Shown in pieces: positions 1 through 8,881 of a stretch of DNA of 64,000 bases; position 1 is the first letter of the stretch; each line of letters begins with the position of its first letter. Under the pieces are notes generated by a model, which did not search any database, was not told where the DNA came from, and was given only the letters and a program-made list of their open reading frames with translations. Made by a program: the position numbers and the translations under genes. Source of the stretch: Mycobacteroides abscessus ATCC 19977 (GTDB lineage Bacteria > Actinomycetota > Actinomycetes > Mycobacteriales > Mycobacteriaceae). The stretch lies in NCBI RefSeq assembly GCF_000069185.1, contig NC_010397.1:3534001-3598000 (forward strand), read 5' to 3'.

Positions 1-312
1 GCCCGTCTGCTTGCCACCGCGGGCGTCCGGTTCGAAAACGGGGCACGGGTGATTCAGCAACTCGTCCCGCTGGGCCAGGAACCACCCGCAGAGAAGATGT
101 CGTTCACGCCAGGCGCGCAACGCACACTTGAACTGGCCGTGACCGCCTCGGAGAGCAGGCGGCACACGGAGATCTGCACCGGGCACCTACTTCTGGGCCT
201 CGTCGACGCCGCGGATCCCACCATCATCCAGATATGGGAGCGGCTCAGCGTCGATGTTCTCGACCTGTGGGACAACGTCCGGGCACACCTGGACGAGAAC
301 CTCGGCGACTAG
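1..312 (+). CDS. Clp N-terminal-domain protein, C-terminal part (5' end outside window)
   Basis: The reading frame is open from base 1 to the TAG at 310-312, so this is the last 103 residues of a longer protein. A GTG at 49 is possible as a start but not needed. The stretch FTPGAQRTLELAV...GHLLLGLVD resembles the second repeat of the Clp N-terminal domain, which helps ClpA/ClpC bind substrates or adaptors. No AAA+ ATPase module follows, so it is a stand-alone Clp-N protein, a type common in actinobacteria next to regulators. Its last 4 bases overlap the end of the convergent gene on the minus strand. The function is inferred from the fold only. Confidence 0.7.
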   Translation, partial: ARLLATAGVRFENGARVIQQLVPLGQEPPAEKMSFTPGAQRTLELAVTASESRRHTEICTGHLLLGLVDAADPTIIQIWERLSVDVLDLWDNVRAHLDENLGD

Positions 313-1064
313 GTGCGCACAGGTCGCGACTGCGCGATGCTTCGTTCGCCGGCGCTCGCGGCCCGTCGCAGCGCCCCGTATTCACCGATATACCCAGCCA
401 CACTGCCCACCGCGGGCAGCATGCCCAGGTACCGGAAGATCGGCTTGGGTTGTGGGCGTTTTTCCAGCTCGTCGCCGATCGCCCGCAGAATGCCCGCGAG
501 GTGCCACAGCGTGCGGGCCAGTGCGAACGGCGACCAATTGCGCGGCGTCTCCGGGGCCTGATCGTCGGCGCCCACCAGCGCCTCATCGCCGAGCGTGCGA
601 TTGCACAACACCTTCGCCAACAGGCGGACCTGCTCGCGATGATCGTTGATTCCTAGCTCACGGGCGATGGCGACCAGCACGATGGCCTGGTTGGAGAAAC
701 CGAGGAGGTCCTGCACCGGCAGCCGCGCCGCGAGCGCGCCGAAAATCCCTGGGAAGGCTACGAATACAGTGTTGACCGCACCGACGCGCTGCACCCACCA
801 ATGAGTCTTCCCCCGGGTGTCCAGCTTGTCCCACGCCTTTGTGCCCGGAGTGGTAGCGGTATTCAGCGCGCAGGCCAGAGCGTCCAGCGCCTTGTCGACA
901 ACACCTTCTCCGGCGCCCAGTTCGTAGGTGCGTTCCTTGAGGCCGAATGGGTCGGACTGCGCCAGCACCGTAAGCACAGGGTTGATCACCCGGACTGCCC
1001 GGCTCAGGGCGTCGGCGATATCGGCGTCGGACAGCACGGCAGTAGGCAGCGAGATGAGACCCAT
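309..1064 (-). CDS. EcsC-like protein
   Basis: 251 residues from the ATG at 1064. The frame is open further upstream, but that part looks non-coding (Cys/Arg-rich, no pattern). The middle contains a hydrophobic stretch around VNTVFVAFPGIFGALAARL followed by LPVQDLLGFSNQAIVLVAIARELG, which resembles the EcsC family (the third protein of the Bacillus Ecs ABC locus). No ABC transporter subunit is adjacent. No clear ribosome binding site precedes the chosen ATG, so the start is uncertain. It converges with the Clp-N gene, overlapping it by 4 bases. Family assignment is moderate and the function is unknown. Confidence 0.55.
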   Translation of the reverse strand: MGLISLPTAVLSDADIADALSRAVRVINPVLTVLAQSDPFGLKERTYELGAGEGVVDKALDALACALNTATTPGTKAWDKLDTRGKTHWWVQRVGAVNTVFVAFPGIFGALAARLPVQDLLGFSNQAIVLVAIARELGINDHREQVRLLAKVLCNRTLGDEALVGADDQAPETPRNWSPFALARTLWHLAGILRAIGDELEKRPQPKPIFRYLGMLPAVGSVAGYIGEYGALRRAASAGERSIAQSRPVRT

Positions 1065-1426
1065 GAACAAATCATCGCCCAGCCGCCGGCAGAGCGCGAG
1101 GGCACGCACGGTGCACACCGATCCGGCGGACTTCACGCGCTCCACTGTCGACTTCACAACCCGCCCCCGACTCGCGGCCAAACTCCGTGAAGGGCCGCAA
1201 CCGGGCATCGGCTGGCGCCTTTGCTTCCACATTCGTGAACACGGCGTTCGGAAATGCGGCCAGGCGTGGCCCGTGGTCACGACGAGGAGGGATTCCGCAC
1301 CAGAAGATCCACCAAAACACCACGAAGAGAGGCTGATTCGACGTACCGTTTGCCCAGCACAACAAGAAAAAAGGATGGGCAATGAAGCTCACGGTTTCGA
1401 TCCAACAGAGTTGCGAGGGCTGACCG
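1065..1426. other. 362-base intergenic stretch, no gene recognised
   Basis: This lies between the divergent starts of the EcsC-like gene and the MmpS-like gene and must hold both promoters. Open frames cross it on both strands, but none has a recognisable domain. A 14-codon open frame starts with ATG at 1381 just ahead of the MmpS-like gene and I do not regard it as real. I saw no strong inverted repeat or RNA gene. Confidence 0.5.
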
Positions 1427-1786
1427 ATGGCACTCACAGCAACTCTGATGACCGCTTGCACCGCCGCCGTCGGTGCCACTGCATTCGGCGCTTCACTCGC
1501 CATCACCCCACAGCCCCCGGACACTGTCCTCTACGTCATCAGCTCGGATCGGCCGATCACGGCGATCACCTGGAGAGACAGTCTTGGCCACATGCGCGAT
1601 CAGCCGGTTGACGGCGCCCAGCGCACTTGGACCTGGACCTTTACCAGCGACGTGGCGAACCCGCCGTACTTCGTCAGCGCTCAATCCGCTGGCGCCACCG
1701 TGACGTGCCGCTTGATCGTCAACGGCAAGGTCAAGGTCGAGGACACCACCACCGGCCACGCCTCGACGGCCACCTGCCACGGCTAG
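1427..1786 (+). CDS. MmpS-like small secreted or anchored protein
   Basis: 119 residues. The N-terminal 25 or so are hydrophobic and contain a Cys (MTACTAAVGATAFGAS), fitting a signal or anchor segment. The rest follows the MmpS C-terminal pattern: a strand pair around VLYVISSDRPITAITW, a WTWTFTS strand, then CRLIVNGKVKVEDT and a final Cys, the two cysteines being placed for a disulfide. MmpS proteins normally work with MmpL (RND) lipid transporters, but no mmpL is in the window. The gene converges on the cupin gene, 22 bases away. A second MmpS-domain protein is at 41846. Role unknown; secretion is inferred. Confidence 0.65.
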   Translation: MALTATLMTACTAAVGATAFGASLAITPQPPDTVLYVISSDRPITAITWRDSLGHMRDQPVDGAQRTWTWTFTSDVANPPYFVSAQSAGATVTCRLIVNGKVKVEDTTTGHASTATCHG

Positions 1787-1808
1787 ATCGCGGCGCTAGC
1801 CGTCAGTG

Positions 1809-2141
1809 CTAGCCACGGCGCTTGGCCACGGTGAGCAGGACCGCCGAGTCGGTCAGAGCCTGCAGCGAGTGTCGGGCATCGGGAATCTCGATCAGATCAC
1901 CCGCACGACCGTCCCAATGTTCGGCGCCTGCCACCAGACGCACCGAACCTCGGATGACGTAGATGGTGGCCTCGCCCGGGCTCTCGTGCTCACCCAGTTC
2001 GGCGCCTTCACGCAGGGCAATCACCGTCTGGCGCAGTATCCGTTCATGCCCGCCGACAACCGTGTCCGCGGCGTTGTGGCCGTTGTCGGCACGCTCGAAC
2101 AGCTGACGTATCACTGCGTCGATCGAGCGTTTCTGCATCAC
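1809..2141 (-). CDS. Small cupin-domain protein
   Basis: About 110 residues; adjacent GTG (2141) and ATG (2138) codons are both possible starts. The body is a single cupin barrel with motif-like segments at residues 45-75 (GAELGEHESPGEATIYVIRG) and 80-100 (GRAGDLIEIPDARHSLQAL), including the conserved Gly, Glu and His positions. The N-terminal 35 residues are polar. Such small cupins can be metal-dependent enzymes or sensors, and nothing here decides between them. It is divergent from the hemophore-like gene, with a 168-base shared upstream region containing an 8-bp inverted repeat. Confidence 0.75.
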   Translation of the reverse strand: MMQKRSIDAVIRQLFERADNGHNAADTVVGGHERILRQTVIALREGAELGEHESPGEATIYVIRGSVRLVAGAEHWDGRAGDLIEIPDARHSLQALTDSAVLLTVAKRRG

Positions 2142-2224
2142 TCCATTTCATGCCCCGGCGGCAGGCCCGTCAACCCTCCCGAACAACGCAGTCCGGGCTG
2201 TCCGATCGGCACCCTGCCGCGCAC

Positions 2225-2249
2225 TGCCATACCCTGGCACCGTATGGCA
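2225..2249. promoter_or_regulatory. Inverted repeat in the cupin/hemophore-like divergent promoter region
   Basis: TGCCATAC and GTATGGCA form perfect 8-bp arms separated by 9 bases. The repeat lies about 60 bases before the hemophore-like start and about 85 before the cupin start, so it could be an operator for either gene. It does not look like an IdeR iron box. No regulator gene is adjacent. Confidence 0.35.
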
Positions 2250-2309
2250 ATGTGGCCAACAGCGATGTAAACCAAATGCAGGGTCTGTTACTCACGAATA
2301 GGAGTCGGC

Positions 2310-2663
2310 ATGTCGTCCATACCAGGATTTGTGACCTATACAGGGATTGCCCTCGCTGCCCTGGGTGTGTCCACCTTTGGTGCGCCGTTGGCCGCGGCGG
2401 AAGACCCGCCCAACTGCACACCGGCAGATCTGCTGGGCGTGACCTCCGGTGTGGCGGCCTCCGAATCGGTCTACCTGCACACACACCCCGAGGTGAATGA
2501 TTTCTTCAACGGCTTCAAGGGCAAATCGAGAAGCGAAATACGTTCGGCGATTGACGGATACATGGCCGCCAACCCCGACGTTAAGGCAGACCTCGACGGC
2601 ATCCGCCAGCCGGTGACCGACTTCAAGGAACGTTGCGGTGTCGCGGTAAGTCCCATCAATTGA
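2310..2663 (+). CDS. Secreted heme-binding (hemophore-like) protein
   Basis: 117 residues with a signal peptide ending near AAAEDPPNC (residues 1-30), followed by a small all-helical domain with two cysteines (NCTPADL near residue 36 and ERCGV near 109) and a central SVYLHTHPEVNDFF segment. This pattern matches the mycobacterial heme-binding/hemophore-related family that includes M. tuberculosis Rv0203, in which a tyrosine contacts heme; a Tyr lies near residue 54 here. AGGAG lies 8 bases before the ATG. It is followed after 25 bases by another small secreted protein. Heme uptake is inferred from the family; the Rv0203 partners MmpL3/MmpL11 are not in the window. Confidence 0.7.
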   Translation: MSSIPGFVTYTGIALAALGVSTFGAPLAAAEDPPNCTPADLLGVTSGVAASESVYLHTHPEVNDFFNGFKGKSRSEIRSAIDGYMAANPDVKADLDGIRQPVTDFKERCGVAVSPIN

Positions 2664-2688
2664 ATTTAGGAAGTGGGGTGCAATCCCA

Positions 2689-2985
2689 ATGAGCACACAG
2701 TCCGCCTTCGCGCGGTTACTGATATTCGCCTTCCTGGGTGTGACCGCCGCCGTTGGTGTGGACCTTATGGACGGCACAAACATCCAGGGCGGCAAGGAGC
2801 CTGCCGTCACCTACAGCGCGGACCCCTGGGACGACGAGGTCGAGTTCCTCACCGGAAACGACGCGATGAACATCTACACGCCGGACTCCCGACAGATCAA
2901 CGGTCAGCCGCAGAACATCGGCGGTGCCCGCAACAGCAACGGGATCGGAAAATCCTGCAACAACCCTGGGGTGCGGTGCCGGTAG
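2689..2985 (+). CDS. Small exported or anchored protein of unknown function
   Basis: 98 residues. The first 25 form a hydrophobic export or anchor segment (FARLLIFAFLGVTAAVGVD). The remainder is polar and Asn/Gly-rich (INGQPQNIGGARNSNGIG) with two cysteines near the C-terminus. I recognise no domain. The gene follows the hemophore-like gene by 25 bases in the same direction and is followed by a hairpin at 3011-3040, so the two probably form one transcript. The codon pattern is compatible with a real gene. Confidence 0.55.
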   Translation: MSTQSAFARLLIFAFLGVTAAVGVDLMDGTNIQGGKEPAVTYSADPWDDEVEFLTGNDAMNIYTPDSRQINGQPQNIGGARNSNGIGKSCNNPGVRCR

Positions 2986-3010
2986 CTTCGACCTAATCGC
3001 CTCACGGGCA

Positions 3011-3040
3011 CGGGCCAGAGACTGAATTGTCTCTGGCCCG
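3011..3040 (+). terminator. Hairpin terminator after the small secreted protein genes
   Basis: CGGGCCAGAGAC, a 6-base loop and GTCTCTGGCCCG form a perfect 12-bp stem 25 bases after the stop codon at 2985. There is no T run after the stem, so it is a stem-only (actinobacterial type) terminator candidate. It ends 22 bases before the next start. Confidence 0.6.
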
Positions 3041-3062
3041 TGATGATTGGGGGCTTCGGCCT

Positions 3063-3806
3063 ATGTCACGATTACCGACGAATCAAAGGATTGTGGAGGC
3101 CGAGGACATCACCTACCTCGGTGCGAGCAGTGGAGGGGCCCGGCCGATGTCTCTTGTTGACCCATCCCGGTTCGCGCCCTGGCACTGCCCACCTCCCCTG
3201 TTCCGGAACGTCGAGCTGGGTCGGGTCGAGGTTTCCTCTGGCCGGCTGGCGATTCGGGACGTCTACGACCGCGATCATCCACAAGTAGTTCTGAACGTGG
3301 CACCCGGAAACTACCGCGTGTGGTCCACCGAGCTCGATCTGCGGACAAACCCCAGGGGCCCGTTGTTTCGGCCGGCGTATCTCTCGATCCAACTCTCTGA
3401 CGCGCCGCCTAGACGAATCGACTTCCCCGAAGACCTGTATGGAACACCTGCTCCCCCATACGGAATCGGTGTCTCGACCGACCTAGGCATGATTCTGCTC
3501 CACGACGCCGAAGCGCTCTCCCCTCATGAGTTCGAGGCTTTGGACCGCAGCTGGGAGCGTGCGTGGGAAAGCGATCGGGACTATTCGGATGTCTATACCG
3601 CGAGCGGTGCCACGGTCATCACCTGTAAAACGGTGATCGACAAGGCCCGTCACCCGATTGTGGCCAGTTACGATGCCAAGAACCAGCCCGTCGGAATCCA
3701 CGTCGACTTCGGTGTGCTCGGTGCTTCCCAAGCCGCACTGCGGAATTCGCGCGGTCGTCTCCGGCGTTGGGGCGCCGCCGCCGGACGGTTGTTGCGCCGC
3801 AAGTAG
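3063..3806 (+). CDS. DUF4241-like protein
   Basis: 247 residues from the ATG at 3063, which has a G-rich site about 9 bases upstream. The longer frame starting at 3027 would run back into the terminator stem. Features that resemble DUF4241 are SSGRLAIRDV followed by VAPGNYRV in the first half and YGIGVSTDLGMILLHD in the middle. The C-terminus is Arg-rich (RGRLRRWGAAAGRLLRRK). The molecular function of the family is unknown. It stands alone between a terminator and the tRNA terminator. Family assignment is moderate. Confidence 0.5.
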   Translation: MSRLPTNQRIVEAEDITYLGASSGGARPMSLVDPSRFAPWHCPPPLFRNVELGRVEVSSGRLAIRDVYDRDHPQVVLNVAPGNYRVWSTELDLRTNPRGPLFRPAYLSIQLSDAPPRRIDFPEDLYGTPAPPYGIGVSTDLGMILLHDAEALSPHEFEALDRSWERAWESDRDYSDVYTASGATVITCKTVIDKARHPIVASYDAKNQPVGIHVDFGVLGASQAALRNSRGRLRRWGAAAGRLLRRK

Positions 3807-3943
3807 AGCGGGCTCAGCCTCGGCACGGATATCGGCGATCACAAGCGGACCGGACGCGGGCGCCGACGCACGATGCCGCATCTCCAGTCCGCATCAGGGA
3901 GCACACCCCGGTGCCCTGTCTGCTCCGAGTGAGCCGCCTCAGG

Positions 3944-3992
3944 TCCAAAAAATGACGTAGGCCAGAGACTGACAGTAGTCTCCGGCCTACGT
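3944..3992 (-). terminator. Intrinsic terminator of the initiator tRNA gene
   Basis: A 16-base inverted repeat with one mismatch (3955-3970 and 3977-3992) around a 6-base loop lies 7 bases beyond the tRNA 3' end. On the minus strand it is followed by CATTTTTTGG, a clear T run, so this is a textbook rho-independent terminator reading in the tRNA direction. Confidence 0.85.
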
Positions 3993-3998
3993 ACCTAG

Positions 3999-4072
3999 TA
4001 GCGGGGACAGGATTTGAACCTGCGACCTCTGGGTTATGAGCCCAGCGAGCTACCGAGCTGCTCCACCCCGCG
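3999..4072 (-). tRNA. Initiator tRNA-Met (CAT anticodon)
   Basis: 74 bases fold as a cloverleaf: acceptor CGCGGGG with CCCCGCT, a D arm with AGCTCGGTAGCT, the anticodon arm CTGGG-CTCATAA-CCCAG, and a T arm containing GGTTCAAATCC. The unpaired first acceptor position (C1 opposite U72) and the three G:C pairs at the base of the anticodon stem are the marks of initiator tRNA. CCA is not encoded (ACTA follows). It is a single-gene unit with its own terminator. Confidence 0.95.
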
Positions 4073-4204
4073 GCGGTGAACACGAGGTTACCGGGCGCAG
4101 TGCGCTAGCGCCAAATCGTTTACCTGGCCTGCATGTTCTCGGCGCCCGGCGGTGGCTTTGTCCCTGCCACTTGCGCTTTCACACGGTGGCAGGGACCGGC
4201 CCTT

Positions 4205-7171
4205 CTACCTCGCTTGTGTGAACTTCGTCATGGCGTCGTCCAGCCCCTTGAGGGCCTGCCCGTACCGCGCGAAGTCTCCGCTCTTCTGAGCTTCCTTCAC
4301 CTCGCCAATGGCCCGCTGAACCTCCTGCAGCGCCGCTGCCTTCGCCGAGGACAGCTCGGCGGACCCTGTGGGCGGTGGCGTCACCGGCGGCACCACGGGG
4401 ACGTTCTGGCCACCCGGGGGAGCCGGCGGCATGGCGCCGGGCTCCACAGCCGGAGCGGTCGCCGTCGCACCCGCACCGGGGCCGAACACCATGTCGAGCG
4501 CGTCCCTGACGGTGGTCGCATAGCCGACCTTGCCGTTGTAGTACATGCCCACCCGGATCAGGCGCGGGTACGAGGACTGATCGCCCTGACCCGGCGATGC
4601 ATACAGCGGTTCGACGAACAGTAGCCCGCCGTTGGCCACCGGCAGCGTCAACAAGTTGCCCCATTTGAGGATGTTCTGGTTCTTGATGATGCCGACATGC
4701 GAGGACACCTGGTTGTCGGTGGTGATCGCGTTGTTCACCAGCTTGGGTCCCTGTACGGTCCCCGGCACGGTGAGCACCGTGATCTTGCCGTAGGTCTCGG
4801 GGTCTGAGCTGGCGCTGACGTAAGCGGCCAGGAAGTCACGCTGGAACCTGTTGAGCGCGCTGGTCAACTGGAACGACGCGGAATTATCGTTCTTCGTAAT
4901 GTCCTTCGCCACAATGTAGTACGGCGGCTGCGACCCGGTAGGTGCGTTCGGATCATCAGGCACCTGCCAGAAATCACTGGTCGAGAAGAACGTCACCGGA
5001 TCGTTGACGTGATAGCGGGCCAACAACGTCCGCTGCACCTTGAACAGATCCTCCGGGTAGCGCAGGTGGCGCTTGAGGTCATCCGAGATATCGGCCTTGG
5101 GCTTCACCGTTCCCGGGAAGATCTTCATCCATGCCTTGAGCACGGGGTCCTTCTCGTCCTGCTGATACAGGGTCACCGTGCCGTCATAGGCATCCACCGT
5201 CGCCTTCACCGAGTTCCTGATGTACGAGACCTGCTGGTTGGGCAGCGCTCCCCCGGTCCTGCCGACCTGGCTGTCAAAAGTGGCTTCCGACAACGACGTC
5301 TGCTGCGAATACGGGTAGTTGTCCAGCGTGGTATAGCCGTCGACAATCCACACCAGCCGCTTGTCGACGATCGCCGGATAGGTGCCACTGTCGACGGTGA
5401 GCCACGGAGCCACCGCTTCCACCCGACGACTCGGGTCACGGTTGAACAGGATCTTGCTGTTATCCCCAATCACGTTGGAGAACAGGAAGTTCCGTTCGGC
5501 GTATTTAAGACCGAAGACCGTGCGCGCCAGCGCACCGCCAACGGGAACACCGCCACTGCCGGTGTAGGTGCTGTTCTTGGTCCCGGCATTGTTCTCGTAG
5601 TCGTACTCACGATCATTGCCGTTCTTTCCGACGATCGCGTAGTCGTTGGTGTCGCTGGCGATGATCGGGCCGTAGTAGACGCGGGGCTGAGCCAGCGGCG
5701 CCGGGCCGTCGGAGAGCACCTTGCCGTTGTCGTCGACGGCGTTCACCAAGAACTCTGGGTAACCGCCGTTCTCGTCCGGCTTGTCGGCCACTCCCCGGAC
5801 GGTGTTGGCCGGAGCCGCGATGAATCCGTTGCCGTGGGTGTACACGGTGTGCCGGTTGATCCAGTCCCGCTGGTTGTCACGAAGTTTCGCCGGATCCAGC
5901 TCGCGCGCCGCGACCACATAGTCGCGCAGCGATCCGTTCTTGTCCTGATAGCGGTCGATCGACAACGCATCCGGGAAGGCGTAGAAGTTCTTACCCTGCT
6001 GCAGCTGAGTAAAGGCCGGGCTGATGATGTTCGGATCCAGCACCCGGATATTGGCGATCGTGGACCGGTCGGCCGCGACCTGCTTGGCCAACTGCTGGCT
6101 GCCTGCGGGCGACGAGGCCGTGCCGCTGTAGTCGCGGTAGGTCACCACGTCATCGGTCAGACCGTACGCGTCCCGCGTCGCCTTGATGCTGCGCGCGATG
6201 TACTCGCTCTCCTTCTGCGCCGCATTGGGTTTGACACTGAACTGCTCAACGATGAGCGGCCACCCGGCACCGACCACCAGCGATGACAGCAGCAACAGTG
6301 CCAGGCCGATCGCGGGAATCCGCAGATCCTTCAACACCAGCGCCGAGAACACGGCGACCGCGCAGATCACGGCGATGGCCAGCAGGATCAGCTTGGCCGG
6401 CAGCACCGCGTTGATGTCGGTGTAGCCGGCACCGGTGAACGGCTTACCGGCACGCGTGTGCGACAGCAACTCGTAGCGGTCGAGCCAGTACGCGGCCACC
6501 TTGAGTAGCACCAGGATTCCGGCGAAGGTAATCAGCTGGATGCGGGCGGGACGCGACAGGGTTCCAGAGCGCCCGGAAAGCCGGATGCCGCCAAAGATGT
6601 AGTGCACCAAGCCGTTGACGATCAGCGCGATAGACGCCGCGATGAACAGGTAGGTCAACACGAAGCGGTAGAACGGCAAGTCGAAGGCGAAGAAGCCGAG
6701 GTCCAATCCGAACTGCGGATCCTTGATACCGAAGTCCCCGCCTTCCAGGAACAGCTGCACAGGCATCCAATAGCTTTGGGCCACAACACCGGCCAGTACG
6801 CCGATAAGTATGGGAACACCGATGAGGAAGAGCCGCACCCGCGACAGAATCAGCGCCCGGTACTGCGCCAGCGCGTCACCCGGCCCCTTGGCGGGCACGA
6901 ACACGGGGCGAGCACGGTACGCCAACCCGAAGCCGGCGAAAACCACGGCAGCGACCAGTGTTCCAACGATCAAGAACAGCGCGAGACGAGTCAGCAGCAC
7001 GGTGGTGAACACACCGCGGAAGCCGAGCTCACCAAACCACAGCCAGTTGATGTAGGTGTCGACCAGGCGCGGCCCGATCAACAACAACACCACAATCACC
7101 AACGACGCGGCGACCAGTCGCCGGCTCCGTCGGGTCAATCGTGGCAGAGCCCCATTTGGCCGCATTCCCAC
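4205..7171 (-). CDS. UPF0182 family large membrane protein (Rv3193c type)
   Basis: 988 residues from the GTG at 7171, with GAGGAG about 10 bases upstream; the start then reads [19 protein letters not shown], as in other mycobacterial members. The N-terminal third carries about seven membrane segments (for example [18 protein letters not shown] and [16 protein letters not shown]), with the conserved [11 protein letters not shown] between the first two. A large domain of roughly 550 residues presumably outside the membrane follows. The tail is Pro/Ala-rich (about residues 885-930) and ends in a charged helix. No biochemical function is established for UPF0182. It is followed on the same strand by nothing until the tRNA. 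Confidence 0.9.
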   Translation of the reverse strand: MGMRPNGALPRLTRRSRRLVAASLVIVVLLLIGPRLVDTYINWLWFGELGFRGVFTTVLLTRLALFLIVGTLVAAVVFAGFGLAYRARPVFVPAKGPGDALAQYRALILSRVRLFLIGVPILIGVLAGVVAQSYWMPVQLFLEGGDFGIKDPQFGLDLGFFAFDLPFYRFVLTYLFIAASIALIVNGLVHYIFGGIRLSGRSGTLSRPARIQLITFAGILVLLKVAAYWLDRYELLSHTRAGKPFTGAGYTDINAVLPAKLILLAIAVICAVAVFSALVLKDLRIPAIGLALLLLSSLVVGAGWPLIVEQFSVKPNAAQKESEYIARSIKATRDAYGLTDDVVTYRDYSGTASSPAGSQQLAKQVAADRSTIANIRVLDPNIISPAFTQLQQGKNFYAFPDALSIDRYQDKNGSLRDYVVAARELDPAKLRDNQRDWINRHTVYTHGNGFIAAPANTVRGVADKPDENGGYPEFLVNAVDDNGKVLSDGPAPLAQPRVYYGPIIASDTNDYAIVGKNGNDREYDYENNAGTKNSTYTGSGGVPVGGALARTVFGLKYAERNFLFSNVIGDNSKILFNRDPSRRVEAVAPWLTVDSGTYPAIVDKRLVWIVDGYTTLDNYPYSQQTSLSEATFDSQVGRTGGALPNQQVSYIRNSVKATVDAYDGTVTLYQQDEKDPVLKAWMKIFPGTVKPKADISDDLKRHLRYPEDLFKVQRTLLARYHVNDPVTFFSTSDFWQVPDDPNAPTGSQPPYYIVAKDITKNDNSASFQLTSALNRFQRDFLAAYVSASSDPETYGKITVLTVPGTVQGPKLVNNAITTDNQVSSHVGIIKNQNILKWGNLLTLPVANGGLLFVEPLYASPGQGDQSSYPRLIRVGMYYNGKVGYATTVRDALDMVFGPGAGATATAPAVEPGAMPPAPPGGQNVPVVPPVTPPPTGSAELSSAKAAALQEVQRAIGEVKEAQKSGDFARYGQALKGLDDAMTKFTQAR

Positions 7172-7298
7172 GTCGCTACGCTCCTCGTCGAGTGTTACTG
7201 AGAGTGTCGAACCGCTCAATATTCGCTATAGAAAACCCAGGCCCCACTGTAGCCGCAGAAGGGCCGGACCTGTCCTGCATCGATGGTGGTGAGATTCG

Positions 7299-8321
7299 CT
7301 AACAACTGGGCGGTTGTTCACCGCGGTTGAGGGCATTAAGTCCATCCACCGCCTCGGTCAAGGTGCCCACCTTGACCAGAGTGAGCCCCTGCCCACCATC
7401 GGTCTTCGCCTCGGCACAGTTGGCCGCGGGCACCAGAAATACCGTCGCTCCAGCGTCTTTGGCGGCAAACATCTTGTGCGTGATACCACCGATGGGCCCC
7501 ACCTTGCCCTCGGCGTCGATGGTTCCCGTTCCGGCGACGAACTTTCCACCATCCAATTCGCCGGGTGTCAGCTTGTCGATCACGGCGAGGCTGAACATCA
7601 AACCGGCGGAAGGCCCGCCGATATTGGCCAGGTTGAAGTCGATGGTGAACGGCGCCCACGGCGCCTGTACCACGCCGACCCCCAGGAATCCGTAGTCACG
7701 ATCCCCGTTCTTGCCGAGCGTGATTTTCACCGTTCCGTTGGGTGCGTTCTTTCGCTTGTAATCAAGCATCACCTCGTCGCCCGGCTTCGTCAGCTTGAGC
7801 TGTCCGGTGAATTCGTCCAACGTCGCCACCGGATGACCGTTAACCGCCGTGATCGCGTCGTTCTGCTGCAGCTTGCCCTTGGAGGGCCCGTCGTCGCTGA
7901 TGGTGAGAACGGTGACCGCGGCGGGGTACTTGAGATATCCGAGCGCCGCGAACTCCGCGCTCTCCTCCGACTTCTTGAACTCGAGGTCGTTCTCCTTGTC
8001 CACCTGATCCTTGGACCGATCCGGCGGGTACACCACATCCCGCGGCACCAGCTGCTCGCTGCCACTTGCCCACAACCGCAACGCATCGGCCAAGGTCAGG
8101 CCGTCGCGCTGCGAAACGGTCGTCATGTTGAGGTGACCGGAGACCGGGTCGACCTTGGTGCCCTTGATGTCGACCACTTCCTTGCCCTCGACCTGCCCGA
8201 GGGTGTTGAAGGTGGGGCCCGGCCCCAGGGATACGAACGGCACGGTGATCACCGACATCAACAACCCGAAGACGACAATCGGGATCAGCGCGACCAGCAA
8301 CGTCGCAACGCGGCGATTCAT
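7299..8321 (-). CDS. PDZ-domain Lon-type (S16) membrane protease, YlbL/Rv3194c type
   Basis: 340 residues: one N-terminal membrane anchor (residues 6-30), a PDZ domain around residues 135-195 (VTVLTISDDGPSKGKLQQND...VNGHPV), and a C-terminal Lon protease fold with the Ser-Lys dyad, Ser near 238 in GGPSAGLM and Lys near 283 in GGITHKM. There is no AAA+ module, so it is an ATP-independent, membrane-tethered protease facing the outside. It lies 78 bases upstream of the end of its neighbour and has the same orientation as the UPF0182 gene, so the two may share a transcript. Substrate unknown. Confidence 0.9.
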   Translation of the reverse strand: MNRRVATLLVALIPIVVFGLLMSVITVPFVSLGPGPTFNTLGQVEGKEVVDIKGTKVDPVSGHLNMTTVSQRDGLTLADALRLWASGSEQLVPRDVVYPPDRSKDQVDKENDLEFKKSEESAEFAALGYLKYPAAVTVLTISDDGPSKGKLQQNDAITAVNGHPVATLDEFTGQLKLTKPGDEVMLDYKRKNAPNGTVKITLGKNGDRDYGFLGVGVVQAPWAPFTIDFNLANIGGPSAGLMFSLAVIDKLTPGELDGGKFVAGTGTIDAEGKVGPIGGITHKMFAAKDAGATVFLVPAANCAEAKTDGGQGLTLVKVGTLTEAVDGLNALNRGEQPPSC

Positions 8322-8383
8322 GCCTGCACCTTATGGCAACCGGCGATCGGCACCCCGCCGGTAGGCTCCGAGGCGGAGGTTCG

Positions 8384-8800
8384 ATGAACGAGCAAGCCCC
8401 TGTCCTGCTGTACGACGGCGTATGCGCGCTGTGCAACGGGGCGGTCAAGAAGATCCTGCGTGACGACAAGGTTGGGTCGATGCGGTTCGCCGCGCTGGAC
8501 AGCGAGTACGGCACCCAGGTGATCGATCGGCACCCCGAACTCGCCGGGGTCGATTCCTTCGTGATCGTCGACAACCCGGGCGGGCCGGACGAACGCACAC
8601 ACATCCGATCCGATGCCGTGCTCCGCGTCATCGATTATCTAGGCGGCGCGCGACGGGCCTCCCTCATAGGGCGCCTGGTCCCGCGCCCGATCCGTGACTC
8701 GCTGTATCGGCTCGTGGCACGCACCCGGTATCGCGTGTTCGGCCGCTACGACACCTGCCCGGTGCCGCCTCCCGAGGTCCGGGCGCGCTTCCTGGCCTAA
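8384..8800 (+). CDS. DCC1-like thiol-disulfide oxidoreductase family protein
   Basis: 138 residues from the ATG at 8384, preceded by GGAGG at an ideal distance. The signature YDGVCALCNGAV (D-x2-C-x2-C) near residues 9-20 defines the DCC/DUF393 family of thioredoxin-fold proteins. The central region MRFAALDSEYG and the C-terminal RYRVFGRYDTCP, with a further Cys, are also typical. Redox activity is inferred from the family and no substrate is known. It is divergent from the PDZ protease gene and sits 81 bases before the zincin-like gene. Confidence 0.85.
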   Translation: MNEQAPVLLYDGVCALCNGAVKKILRDDKVGSMRFAALDSEYGTQVIDRHPELAGVDSFVIVDNPGGPDERTHIRSDAVLRVIDYLGGARRASLIGRLVPRPIRDSLYRLVARTRYRVFGRYDTCPVPPPEVRARFLA

Positions 8801-8881
8801 ATCAGGCAAAAGTGAGTGGCGTTCTCTCCGATTACGCCGTCAGCGTGATCCGGCCGCCGCTACCAGCGGTACCGTGGAGAT

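Noticed and set aside
1072..1524. Minus-strand open frame of 150 codons before the MmpS-like gene
   Set aside because: Overlaps the MmpS-like gene start, no domain, uneven composition.
5009..6286. Long plus-strand open frame of 425 codons
   Set aside because: Antisense to the UPF0182 gene; no domain; arises from high-GC codon bias.
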